64,000 nt of DNA from UBA922 sp964565405 (GTDB taxonomy: Bacteria; Patescibacteriota; Patescibacteriia; Magasanikbacterales; UBA922): contig CAZMEW010000002.1 of NCBI GenBank assembly GCA_964565405.1, positions 31,147 through 95,146 of the forward strand, read 5' to 3'. Made by a program: the position numbers and the translations under genes. Of the stretch, positions 1 to 8,182 are shown piece by piece. The notes beneath the pieces were generated by a model. That model was not told the DNA's origin. It did no database searches and saw nothing but the letters and a program-made list of their open reading frames with translations. Within the stretch, counting starts at the first letter, position 1, and every line of letters begins with the position of its first letter.

Positions 1-318
1 GTACAAGCTCTTGAACGAGGAATCAGACTTCTCGGTGGCATTCTCCGGGTAAGTATCCAGGTGTATAACCCAAAACAGAAAGCTGCAATTTCTCTTGCTC
101 TTGATCCAACAGCACTCAGCGCTCCTCAGAAAAGTGAAGAGGGTGGAAAGCCAGCTCGATCAAGCGAGCGCGGTTCATTCAGAAAAGAAGTTAAAGAACG
201 CACTGAAGTAGCGGTACCTGAAGAGACAAAAGAGAAGGTCGTGGCTCCAAGCCTCAATCTAGAAAATATTGGAGAAAAACTTGATGAGATATTGCAGAAA
301 GATATTGATAATGTATAA
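1..318 (+). CDS. rpsF: 30S ribosomal protein bS6, C-terminal part (partial at the window start)
   Basis: The reading frame is already open at base 1 and ends at 318. The first residues (VQALERGIRLLGGILRVSIQ) resemble the last strand and helix of bS6, which binds 16S rRNA as a dimer with bS18. They are followed by a charged tail of about 80 residues beyond the usual bS6 end. The identification rests mainly on context, because ssb and rpsR follow directly in the classic rpsF-ssb-rpsR order. The GTG at 61 is an internal codon, not the start. The long Lys/Glu-rich extension is unusual but such tails are seen on some bS6 proteins. Confidence 0.65.
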   Translation, partial: VQALERGIRLLGGILRVSIQVYNPKQKAAISLALDPTALSAPQKSEEGGKPARSSERGSFRKEVKERTEVAVPEETKEKVVAPSLNLENIGEKLDEILQKDIDNV

Positions 319-390
319 TGGCAATATTATTCATATACTGCGTCTGCCTGACGTAAAGGGGGGTATGCGCAATAACTAAATAAAGCTCAT

Positions 391-840
391 ATGGATCTCA
401 ATCGAGCAATGATCCTGGGTCGTCTTACTCGAGACCCTGAGGTCAAAAGTACGCCTTCAGGGCAAAGTGTGGCAAATATCGGCGTTGCAACGAGTCGTGT
501 CTGGAAGGACGCAGGCGGTACACGCCAGGAACGTCCCGAATATCACAATGTGGTATTGTGGGGGAAACTTGCGGATATTGCTGGTCAGTACTTGGGGAAA
601 GGACGCCGCGTGTACATCGAAGGGCGACTTGAAACCCGAGATTGGACAGGGCAAGATGGAGTAAAGCGATATCGGACTGAAATTATCGCAGAGAACCTAA
701 TCATGCTTGACGCTCCACGAGGAGGAAATGCATCGGGAGAAAACTTTGGAAGTTCACGAGATGAAGACCGAAGCCATACAGCCGCACCTTCAACGGCTGC
801 GCCAGATGACGAGATAAAAGTAGAAGATATTCCGTTTTAA
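391..840 (+). CDS. ssb: single-stranded DNA-binding protein
   Basis: A 149-residue protein with an N-terminal OB fold (about residues 1-108, starting MDLNRAMILGRLTRDPEV), a Gly/Ser-rich linker, and the acidic tail DDEIKVEDIPF. The tail ends in the DIPF motif that bacterial SSBs use to recruit replication and repair partners. It coats single-stranded DNA in replication, recombination and repair. It lies between rpsF and rpsR in the usual bacterial order, and length and domain layout are normal for the family. Confidence 0.97.
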   Translation: MDLNRAMILGRLTRDPEVKSTPSGQSVANIGVATSRVWKDAGGTRQERPEYHNVVLWGKLADIAGQYLGKGRRVYIEGRLETRDWTGQDGVKRYRTEIIAENLIMLDAPRGGNASGENFGSSRDEDRSHTAAPSTAAPDDEIKVEDIPF

Positions 841-855
841 ATCATGAATTAATGT

Positions 856-1089
856 ATGAAAACAGTGAAGAATCAAACGCAGAAAAAACAAAAACAATGT
901 TATTTCTGTATCAATAAAGAAAAGCAAATCGATTATAAGGACAATGAAGGGTTGAGACGTTTCACCTCTTCATATATGAAGATACAACCTCGAAGACGCA
1001 GTGGACTCTGTGCCAAACATCAGCGACATATTGCGAGAGCTATCAAGCAGGCTCGTATCGCAGGACTGCTCGCTTTTGTACCAAAATAA
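856..1089 (+). CDS. rpsR: 30S ribosomal protein bS18
   Basis: A 77-residue basic protein with the bS18 signature: CYFC near the N-terminus, IDYKD, then QPRRRSGLCAKHQRHIARAIKQAR. It pairs with bS6 on the platform of the 30S subunit. The start ATG at 856 lies 15 bp after the ssb stop, so the three genes probably share one transcript. A terminator hairpin follows 22 bp after the stop. Confidence 0.97.
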   Translation: MKTVKNQTQKKQKQCYFCINKEKQIDYKDNEGLRRFTSSYMKIQPRRRSGLCAKHQRHIARAIKQARIAGLLAFVPK

Positions 1090-1111
1090 ATTTTTTCGAA
1101 CACAGATAAAA

Positions 1112-1138
1112 AACATCCGAGTATATCGGATGTTTTTT
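1112..1138 (+). terminator. rho-independent terminator after rpsR
   Basis: Inverted arms AACATCCGA (1112-1120) and TCGGATGTT (1126-1134) enclose a 5-nt loop and run into a T tract. Confidence 0.85.
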
Positions 1139-1164
1139 ATTGTAGATTAATAATAATCAAAATA

Positions 1165-1173
1165 TGGTATACT
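1165..1173 (+). promoter_or_regulatory. extended -10 promoter for the pseudopilin operon
   Basis: TGGTATACT is an extended -10 element (TGn plus TATACT). No good -35 box lies 16-18 bp upstream. It sits 77 bp before the first pseudopilin gene and just after the rpsR terminator. Confidence 0.5.
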
Positions 1174-1249
1174 ATTAAAAATAAAATTGTACAAAAACTT
1201 GTTGATATTAAAACAAAATTCAGAGCCAACAAAAGATAATATTTTTTGA

Positions 1250-3022
1250 ATGAGAAGAATAGTAAGAAACACAGGGTTTACTCTGATTGAAGCCGTAATC
1301 GCAATCGGTATTTTTGCTATTTTTGTGACGGGAATCTACGGGAGTATACAACTGAGTTTTTCATTGGTTTACCATTCTCGTGTGAGGATTCTGGGTACAG
1401 CCCTTTTAAACGAACAAATGGAGATTGTACATAACGCACCGTTTGATAGTATCGGTATTGTCAATGGGAGTCCTGCGGGTATATTCGAGTATGTGACAAC
1501 CACCGAGAGAAATGGAGTAAAATTTGAAATTACACGCACGATACGTAATGTTGATGATCCATTTGATGGCACCATTGGAGGTTCTCCTGCAGATACAGCG
1601 CCAAATGACTATAAATTTGTACAAATTGAAGTACGGTGTACCTCTTGTGGACAGGTACAACCGCTTTCAATGTACACCTACATTGCCCCCAAATATTTGG
1701 AAGGAAATCTTAATCATGGAGCACTGTTTGTGCATGTAATAGACGCATATGGCGCTGCAGTATCAAATGCGTCTGTTACTATAATTGCAACCAGTACAAA
1801 TCCTACATACAATTTTACCGATACGACTGATGTAAATGGTTATTTGCGTATTTATGATCTGGCAACTGGGACCGCAAAATATTTTATACAGACTACGAAG
1901 AGTGGTTATACCGTGGATAGGACATACGCACCTAGCTCCACGAATCCGAATCCGAGTACTCCTCATATCACTATTATTAAGCAGGCCGTTAGTAATTTGA
2001 CTCTAACGATTGATCAGACTTCAACACTATCACTCACTACAAAAAATAATCAGTGTACGCCAGTAGCTGGAGTGCCAGTCCAGATAAAAGGAAGTAGACT
2101 TATCGGGACAAACCCGAGCGTATATCTAATAAATGAAAATTACACAACAAATGTACTAGGACAAACCGGTATACTGGATGTGCCGTGGGATAGTTATGGT
2201 ATGAGTGTTACGGGCTATGACTTGATTGGGACAATTCCTGATGTGCCGATGTCCATCCTACCTGGATCGTCGCAAGTTGGTGATTTGATTATAGGACCAA
2301 ATACCACCCGATCACTAGTGGTAATGGCAAAAAATCAGGGGGCTCCAATCGCTGGAGCAACAGTAACGATAACTGGGCCAAATAATTTTTCATTGATACA
2401 GAAAACCGGGGTTGGAAGTATTGCGCAAACCGATTGGTCACTCGGACCAGATAACGATGTATTTGGAGCAGGGCAGGGGTATAGTAGTGGAAGTGGTGTG
2501 GATCCATATACGAGTGCAGGAAATGTGACACTTGCAAAGAATGGTAGTGTGTATGTATCAAGTGGTTATCTTGAGTCTTCAACGATTGATACAGGTGAGA
2601 ATCCACACTATGTTATATGGTCATGGAATCCTATCGCACAATCACCCTCGACAACGCTTCGTGTGCAGATTGCTACTAGTCCTTCGAGTACGGGACAAAC
2701 GTGGAATTTTGTAGGACCCGATGGTACAAGTGCAACATATTTTACCGAAAACGACGTGACCATTTCTGGTGAACATGAGGGTGAGCAGTATATGAGATAT
2801 CGAGTGTATCTTGATACGATCGATTCTTCCGTATCGCCGGTACTCTCTGATTTGACTCTTGTATACACAAATGCGTGTACTCCTCCAGGCCAGGTATATG
2901 CTGGTGGGTTAGCAGCAGGACAATACACGGTTCACATACATGCTGATGGCTTCCAGGATCATGAAGATACACTCGATGTAACGGGAGACCATTTCATAAT
3001 AGCCGACCTAACTGCACTATGA
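1250..3022 (+). CDS. prepilin-type N-terminal domain protein with a large beta-rich ectodomain
   Basis: 590 residues. Residues about 7-35 form a type IV prepilin signal (GFTLIEAVIAIGIFA): a short basic leader, the G/F cleavage site, a Glu at +5 and a hydrophobic helix. This predicts processing by prepilin peptidase and assembly into a type IV pilus or type II-like pseudopilus. The ectodomain is far longer than a normal pseudopilin. Around residues 160-230 a segment (GALFVHVIDAYGAAVSNASV) looks like a carboxypeptidase-regulatory/CNA-B-like fold, and the same kind of segment recurs near 350 and at the C-terminus. It overlaps the next gene by 4 bp, so the pair is co-translated. It could be a minor tip pilin; partner and ligand are unknown. 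Confidence 0.8.
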   Translation: MRRIVRNTGFTLIEAVIAIGIFAIFVTGIYGSIQLSFSLVYHSRVRILGTALLNEQMEIVHNAPFDSIGIVNGSPAGIFEYVTTTERNGVKFEITRTIRNVDDPFDGTIGGSPADTAPNDYKFVQIEVRCTSCGQVQPLSMYTYIAPKYLEGNLNHGALFVHVIDAYGAAVSNASVTIIATSTNPTYNFTDTTDVNGYLRIYDLATGTAKYFIQTTKSGYTVDRTYAPSSTNPNPSTPHITIIKQAVSNLTLTIDQTSTLSLTTKNNQCTPVAGVPVQIKGSRLIGTNPSVYLINENYTTNVLGQTGILDVPWDSYGMSVTGYDLIGTIPDVPMSILPGSSQVGDLIIGPNTTRSLVVMAKNQGAPIAGATVTITGPNNFSLIQKTGVGSIAQTDWSLGPDNDVFGAGQGYSSGSGVDPYTSAGNVTLAKNGSVYVSSGYLESSTIDTGENPHYVIWSWNPIAQSPSTTLRVQIATSPSSTGQTWNFVGPDGTSATYFTENDVTISGEHEGEQYMRYRVYLDTIDSSVSPVLSDLTLVYTNACTPPGQVYAGGLAAGQYTVHIHADGFQDHEDTLDVTGDHFIIADLTAL

Positions 3023-3642
3023 AATTTTTTATACAAAAAATTAGTGGTATAAGGGGTGCGTCATTGTTGGAAGCAGTTGTAGTATTAGGTATAACGACCA
3101 TTGTCACATTGGCCGCAACATCTTTTATTATTTTGAGTTTTCGAAATCAGCGTGTAATCAATGATCAGCTATTTGGACAAAAGGAAGCGCGGCGAATTGT
3201 AGCTGAAATTGTGAATACTGCACGCACCGCCGAATCATCAAGCATCGGTTCATATGCAATTGCAGAGGCGACTACCTCATCGTTAACCATTTATGCAAAC
3301 ATCGATACGGATAGTTTGCGTGAACGAGTACATTATTGGGTTTCAGGCACTGATCTCAAGCGGGGTATTTTGAAACCCAGTGGTAATCCACTTGCATATA
3401 CAGGCGCTGAGCAGGTAACTGTATTGGCACATGATGTACAGAATATCTCTCGAGGAATTGCAACGTTTCAGTATTTTACTGAAAGCTACACAGGAAGCGG
3501 ATCGGCAATGACGGTACCCATTACGATTCCAAATGTGCGTATGATAAAAGTGATGGTTGAAATCGAGAAAGATGTTACCAAGAGTCCGGTTCCCTTGCGA
3601 GTTGAGTCGTTAATTCATATACGGAATCTGAAGACCAATTAG
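3019..3642 (+). CDS. pseudopilin-like protein (PulJ/PilW type)
   Basis: 207 residues with a prepilin-like N-terminus: a basic leader, then GASLLEAVVVLGITTIVTLA, which keeps the Glu five residues after the predicted cleavage site. About 170 soluble residues follow. Size and position (second in an operon of pilin-like genes, 4-bp overlap with the gene before) fit a minor pseudopilin of the GspJ/PilW class. The family call is by shape and context only. Confidence 0.75.
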   Translation: MKFFIQKISGIRGASLLEAVVVLGITTIVTLAATSFIILSFRNQRVINDQLFGQKEARRIVAEIVNTARTAESSSIGSYAIAEATTSSLTIYANIDTDSLRERVHYWVSGTDLKRGILKPSGNPLAYTGAEQVTVLAHDVQNISRGIATFQYFTESYTGSGSAMTVPITIPNVRMIKVMVEIEKDVTKSPVPLRVESLIHIRNLKTN

Positions 3643-3646
3643 TATT

Positions 3647-5050
3647 ATGATGAAAAGTCATCTAGAAAGAAGAAAATATCCGGGCAATACACTACTCATT
3701 GTAATGGTATTCGGTACCGTAGCATTCGTATTAATGGTACTTGGTGTCTTAAGTTATGCACTTTTTGAACATAAAATTTCAATGGAAGTCTATCGTCGTG
3801 ATGTAGCCTTTCACATTGGTGAAGCAGGGATAAATTATTATCGCTGGCACCTGGCGCACAATCCAACTGATTTTGCTGATGGCACAGGACAAGTCGGACA
3901 GACGTATACACACACACTGACAGATAAATTTGACGTTCCAGTTGGAACCTATGCAATCGGTATCTCATCCCCATTACCAAATTCCTCAGTTATCGCGGTC
4001 GCGTCTACTGGGACAGTACTTTCTTCCCCTAATGCAAATCGAACGCTCAAGGTCCGTCTGGGTTTTCCATCATTCACAGATAGTGCATTCATTGAAAATG
4101 TAGATATGGAATTTAGTGCAACAACACAGGTGCACGGTGATGTAATGTCAAACGGCGGCATACGTTTTGATGGGATAACCGATTCCTGGCTCAGGAGTGC
4201 GAAAACCACTTACAATTATCAAGGAGTAACCAAAAACGGCATATGGGGAATTGGAGGGCCGACATATTATTGGCAATTTCCCGTTCCTACTGCCGATTTT
4301 GCTTCAGTGTCTGCAGATCTTGCTGAAGTCAAAGCTGCAGCACAGAGCGGTGGAAAATATTTACTCTCTTCAGGAAAAGAAGGATATCAAATCGTATTTA
4401 ATAATACACAATATACGGTGTATAAGGTAAATACGAGAGATTGTTATTATGGTGAAGGATCGTGGAGGCGAAATTGGCAAGGATGGTATTGGAATGGAAC
4501 AACCTATTGTTATGATGTGGGAACCCGATCCTTAGTCGGAACGTATACACTCCCAGCGAATGGGACGATGTTTATTGAGGATAATACCTGGCTTGAGGGA
4601 ACAGTAGATGGGCGTATCACCATTGGGGTGGGGAATTTTCCAGTACCATCGGATTATAAAGAGGTATTTATTTCAAATAATCTACTACAAAAACAAAAAT
4701 CAAGTGACGATGTTATTGGCATTATAGCGCAAGGTGACATCATCATACCCTACGAAGCTCCAAGTACAATGGAGGTTGATGCAGCCGCGCTCTCACAGTA
4801 TGCAAAGATTTTTACTCCTTATTATAATCCGAATGAACATGCGGGAGCTCTCAAGAATTCTCTCACTTTCTTTGGTTCACAAATTTCTTACTCAGGTGGG
4901 GGATGGAAATATGTCACGGGACAAGGAACTGTAGTATCAGGATATTATAATACCAATCATGTGTATGATGGGAATTTGAAATATTATCCACCACCAGGGT
5001 TTCCTGTTGGATCAACATATGAATTGATCAGTTGGGAAGAAGTGAAGTAG
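3647..5050 (+). CDS. PilX-like membrane-anchored pilus assembly protein
   Basis: 467 residues. One N-terminal membrane helix (about 13-38) is followed by GEAGINYYRWHLAHN, a helix like that of PilX/GspK-type minor pilins, and then a long soluble region rich in Gly, Tyr and Asn. The start is 4 bp after the preceding stop, giving a three-gene operon (1250-5050). The soluble part contains segments like MFIEDNTWLEGTVDGRITIG, resembling the beta-helix/bactofilin-like tails of CPR pilus proteins. Exact function is unknown; a minor pilin or pilus-tip assembly factor is the best guess. Confidence 0.65.
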   Translation: MMKSHLERRKYPGNTLLIVMVFGTVAFVLMVLGVLSYALFEHKISMEVYRRDVAFHIGEAGINYYRWHLAHNPTDFADGTGQVGQTYTHTLTDKFDVPVGTYAIGISSPLPNSSVIAVASTGTVLSSPNANRTLKVRLGFPSFTDSAFIENVDMEFSATTQVHGDVMSNGGIRFDGITDSWLRSAKTTYNYQGVTKNGIWGIGGPTYYWQFPVPTADFASVSADLAEVKAAAQSGGKYLLSSGKEGYQIVFNNTQYTVYKVNTRDCYYGEGSWRRNWQGWYWNGTTYCYDVGTRSLVGTYTLPANGTMFIEDNTWLEGTVDGRITIGVGNFPVPSDYKEVFISNNLLQKQKSSDDVIGIIAQGDIIIPYEAPSTMEVDAAALSQYAKIFTPYYNPNEHAGALKNSLTFFGSQISYSGGGWKYVTGQGTVVSGYYNTNHVYDGNLKYYPPPGFPVGSTYELISWEEVK

Positions 5051-5053
5051 GAG

Positions 5054-5075
5054 AAAGTAAAATTACTGTTACTTT
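5054..5075 (+). terminator. weak terminator after the pseudopilin operon
   Basis: AAAGTAA (5054-5060) pairs with TTACTTT (5069-5075), followed by a T-rich stretch. The stem is A+T-rich, so this is a weak call. Confidence 0.4.
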
Positions 5076-5107
5076 TCAATTTTTATTTTTCATTTACCTT
5101 CACATTG

Positions 5108-5116
5108 TGTTATACT
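5108..5116 (+). promoter_or_regulatory. extended -10 promoter for galU
   Basis: TGTTATACT is an extended -10 box. It lies 40 bp before the ATG at 5157 and rules out an upstream start at 5118, which would begin before the expected +1. Confidence 0.6.
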
Positions 5117-5156
5117 ATTGTGTAATCGTATCGTTTATTTTTCCTCAAAATATTCT

Positions 5157-5996
5157 ATGAATAGAGTAAAGAAAGGAGTAATCATCGTGGCAGGACTTGG
5201 GACGAGGTTTTTACCTGCAACCAAATCAATGCCTAAGGAGATGTTGCCAGTTCTTGATAAACCAGTAGTTCAATATATTGTTGAGGAAATGGTCGCGAGT
5301 GGAATCACTGAAATAATTTTTGTAACCAGCTCGCAAAAGCGTGCAATTGAGGATCATTTTGATCGTGACCGTGACTTCGAGGCGTATCTTGAGAGTCAAG
5401 GAAAACTAGATCGAATTCAATCACTGATTGACCTAAGCACAAAAGTACGGTTTTTTTATACCAGACAGGCAGAGCCTCTGGGAAATGGACATGCATTACT
5501 CTGTGCACGTGAGTTTATCGGGAAGGAATCGTTCGCGTTTTCAGATGGAGATAGTATTATTGATGCGGGTACGCCTGTAGTAGCACAACTCTTGGAAATG
5601 TTCTATAAGAAAAAAGCTTCAGTAATTGGGGTGCAGAAAATACAAGATCAGGAAGCCATGTCAAAAAAATATGGAAATGTATATGGAAAATCAGTCGGGA
5701 AAGGAATATACCGTGTAAGCGAATTTCGAGAAAAACCACCGATCAATGAAGTTTCTCCGTTGGGTCTTATTGTTGGAGGAATGAGATATGTATTCACCGA
5801 AGATATTTGGCCCATGCTTGAGGCTCAGGGCAAGGGTCGGGATGGGGAAATTTGGCTCTCCGATGCCGCAAATATGCTGGCTAAGAAAAAAAAGTTCTTT
5901 GCGTATGAATATGAGGGCGAATATTTTGATACAGGAAATCCACTTGCACTGCTTAAAACTGCGATTCATTTTGCAGAAAAACAAGGATTGCTTTGA
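5157..5996 (+). CDS. galU: UTP-glucose-1-phosphate uridylyltransferase
   Basis: 279 residues from the ATG at 5157. The N-terminus has the nucleotidyltransferase signature AGLGTRFLPATKSMPKEML, followed by DKPVVQYIVEE. Residues DGDSIID carry the metal/sugar-nucleotide site and EFREKP lies in the middle. The enzyme makes UDP-glucose from UTP and glucose-1-phosphate in the cytoplasm, a precursor for surface polysaccharides and glycolipids; a glycosyltransferase that could use UDP-sugars lies at 14862-16022. The upstream start at 5118 is rejected because it overlaps the promoter. Confidence 0.95.
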   Translation: MNRVKKGVIIVAGLGTRFLPATKSMPKEMLPVLDKPVVQYIVEEMVASGITEIIFVTSSQKRAIEDHFDRDRDFEAYLESQGKLDRIQSLIDLSTKVRFFYTRQAEPLGNGHALLCAREFIGKESFAFSDGDSIIDAGTPVVAQLLEMFYKKKASVIGVQKIQDQEAMSKKYGNVYGKSVGKGIYRVSEFREKPPINEVSPLGLIVGGMRYVFTEDIWPMLEAQGKGRDGEIWLSDAANMLAKKKKFFAYEYEGEYFDTGNPLALLKTAIHFAEKQGLL

Positions 5997-6008
5997 GAAT
6001 TTGAAACT

Positions 6009-6716
6009 ATGGCGCACCATTTTAAAAAAACCCAAAAAACATTATTTTTTACCCTGGTTATAGCAGCGATAATATTCGGTAATGCACCATCGGTATTTAG
6101 TATGGGGTCTGGTGACGGAAATGGTGGATCAGCACAGCAGCCAGCTGATCAGCAAGGACCTTCTGGAAATGGGGTATCAGGAACTCAGAGTTGTGGAACG
6201 ACTGCAGACTGTGAGCAGGGACAAGCTTGTGTGAATAATGTCTGTGTTGCGAGTAGTCAAAATTCTAATACGGGTGATCAGAGCTTAGAAGCAAGTGGAA
6301 GTTGTAAGGAAGATACAGATTGTGCAGACGGACAGACATGCAAAAATTACTCCTGTGTTGGTCCAACAGGTTCAGGTACGAGTAATACAAGTGGGGTAGG
6401 GAATAATAATGGGGATGGTGGGGCCACAAGTCCGGCAGGTTTAGAAAAGCTTCGCGGATTTACCAAAGACTTGAACAAGCTAAAAGTGGGAAGTGCCCAG
6501 GAATTGATGGGAGTATTAATTAGAGGATTGATGGGTATACTCGGAACTATCGCATTAATCATGATGCTCTATGGAGGTATACTCTGGATGACTGCTAGAG
6601 GGAATTCAGAAAGCACATCAAAAGCGAGAGATACCATCCTCTGGGCAGGATTGGGAATTGTGGTGATTTTTGCAAGCTACGCGTTAGTAAACTTTGTGTT
6701 TGAAATTTTTAGATAA
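6009..6716 (+). CDS. VirB2/TrbC-like pilin-module protein with two Cys-rich repeats (array member 1)
   Basis: 235 residues: a signal peptide (about 1-32), a low-complexity Gly/Ser/Gln linker, and two small Cys-rich repeats (CGTTADCEQGQACVNNVC and CKEDTDCADGQTCKNYSC) of a Dickkopf-like pattern. The C-terminal two-helix module (about 160-235) includes MLYGGILWMTARGNSES between the helices. That module recurs in ten further genes downstream. By shape it matches the TrbC/VirB2 pilin family of type IV secretion and conjugation systems; an exported or surface role is inferred. The disulfide-rich part should lie outside the membrane. Confidence 0.75.
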   Translation: MAHHFKKTQKTLFFTLVIAAIIFGNAPSVFSMGSGDGNGGSAQQPADQQGPSGNGVSGTQSCGTTADCEQGQACVNNVCVASSQNSNTGDQSLEASGSCKEDTDCADGQTCKNYSCVGPTGSGTSNTSGVGNNNGDGGATSPAGLEKLRGFTKDLNKLKVGSAQELMGVLIRGLMGILGTIALIMMLYGGILWMTARGNSESTSKARDTILWAGLGIVVIFASYALVNFVFEIFR

Positions 6717-6790
6717 CAGTGATTTGTTGGTTATTTTATTATCTGGTTTGTCGTATAAGTAGAACCAGTGAATGAAATAACTAGAAAACT

Positions 6791-8176
6791 ATGAAAAACA
6801 GAAAGTACTCACTTGTTTTTTCAATCATACTAACCATAGTAATGGTTTTTTCTGGTTTTGGCTGTAAATCCTTAACCCAGCAAGAGCAGGCCGCGGTACG
6901 TCCTGTAACACTCAATTATTGGACAGTATTCAATGATGTTGAGGAATTGAAAAAATACGCAGCCGAATACAAGCTGATGCGCCCTCAGGTAACAATCAAT
7001 ATACGACAAGTACGGTATGAAGAGTTTGATCGATTGTTTACAAATGCACTCGCGGATGATGTGGGCCCAGATATCGTTTCTATGCATGTCAGATGGCTCC
7101 GAAAAAATCAGGCACGCCTATCTCCCGCACCTTCAAGCGTACAGGTCTCACGTCTTGTCCTCAAAAATAAATATACGAAGGAACAAGAGGTAGTGGTGGA
7201 TACCATTCCTCTCCCAAAAGAAAAGGATATTCGGAGTGAATACGTGAAGTCAGTGCAAGAAGATGTGATTATCGGGGGTAAAATTTATGGTCTACCTCTT
7301 GCGTTTGATTCTCTCGCATTGTTTTATAATCAAACACTTCTTGACCGGGGAGGAATTGCCGAACCACCGAAGACATGGGAAGAATTTGTAACCGCAGTAC
7401 AAAAAACCACTCGATTCAGTTCAGCATTGGATATTACACAGTCTGGAGTTGCGTTGGGAACTGCTGCTAATATTGATAATTTTTTTGATATCATATCGTT
7501 GTTCATGCTCCAAAGTGGTGTTACGCCAGTGAGTAATGGGAGAATTACTTTCGCGAATGGTGTAGACAGATCTCAGGATCGATCCGTGCCTGTGCTTCAG
7601 GCACTTGATTTCTATACCGGATTTGCAAAACCAACCGCTGATCGATATAGCTGGAATGAGCGGATGCAAAACGCCTTTGATGAGTTCGTTCGAGGGAAAA
7701 CAACTTTTTTTCTCGGCTTTGCATATGATTATCCGAGAATTAAGGGGAGAGCTCCACAGCTAAATATCCAGATTGCACCTATTCCACAACTGAATCCAGG
7801 GAGCCCCTCGAATGTTGCAAATTATTGGGTAGAGTCAGTTGTAAAAAAATCAAAATATCAGAATGAAGCATGGGATTTTGTGCGATTCATTACTTCAAAA
7901 GAAAAAGTTAAGACTTATACCGCATCAACCTTCCGCCCGAGTCCATATCGCGAGCAGGTGAGTGAACAACAAAAAGATGAGAAGATGGGCCCATTTGCGA
8001 CCCAGGCATTGTTTGCGGACAATTGGTACCGTGGCCGTGAAAGTGATTTGGCGGTAACCGCAATGGAAGATATGATAACGGCGTTCTTGCGGCCAGGGAA
8101 TACTGAAGAAGAAACACTAAAGAAAGATAAAGCAATAATTCTCAATACAGCGGCGAAGATTCAGCAAACGTACTAA
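6791..8176 (+). CDS. extracellular solute-binding lipoprotein, sugar ABC-transporter type
   Basis: 461 residues. A lipoprotein signal peptide ends in a lipobox-like SGFGC (Cys about residue 25). The body fits the bacterial extracellular solute-binding protein family 1, with LNYWTVFNDVEELK near the start, YGLPLAFDSLALFYN and a Trp-rich C-terminal lobe. Such proteins capture oligosaccharides or similar solutes for an ABC importer. No permease or ATPase gene for it lies in this window. It interrupts the run of pilin-module genes and is 7 bp from the next one, so it is probably expressed with them. Confidence 0.85.
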   Translation: MKNRKYSLVFSIILTIVMVFSGFGCKSLTQQEQAAVRPVTLNYWTVFNDVEELKKYAAEYKLMRPQVTINIRQVRYEEFDRLFTNALADDVGPDIVSMHVRWLRKNQARLSPAPSSVQVSRLVLKNKYTKEQEVVVDTIPLPKEKDIRSEYVKSVQEDVIIGGKIYGLPLAFDSLALFYNQTLLDRGGIAEPPKTWEEFVTAVQKTTRFSSALDITQSGVALGTAANIDNFFDIISLFMLQSGVTPVSNGRITFANGVDRSQDRSVPVLQALDFYTGFAKPTADRYSWNERMQNAFDEFVRGKTTFFLGFAYDYPRIKGRAPQLNIQIAPIPQLNPGSPSNVANYWVESVVKKSKYQNEAWDFVRFITSKEKVKTYTASTFRPSPYREQVSEQQKDEKMGPFATQALFADNWYRGRESDLAVTAMEDMITAFLRPGNTEEETLKKDKAIILNTAAKIQQTY

Positions 8177-8182
8177 ATAGTT

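Noticed and set aside
5118..5156. Upstream GTG start for galU
   Set aside because: It would begin immediately after the -10 box and upstream of the expected transcript start.
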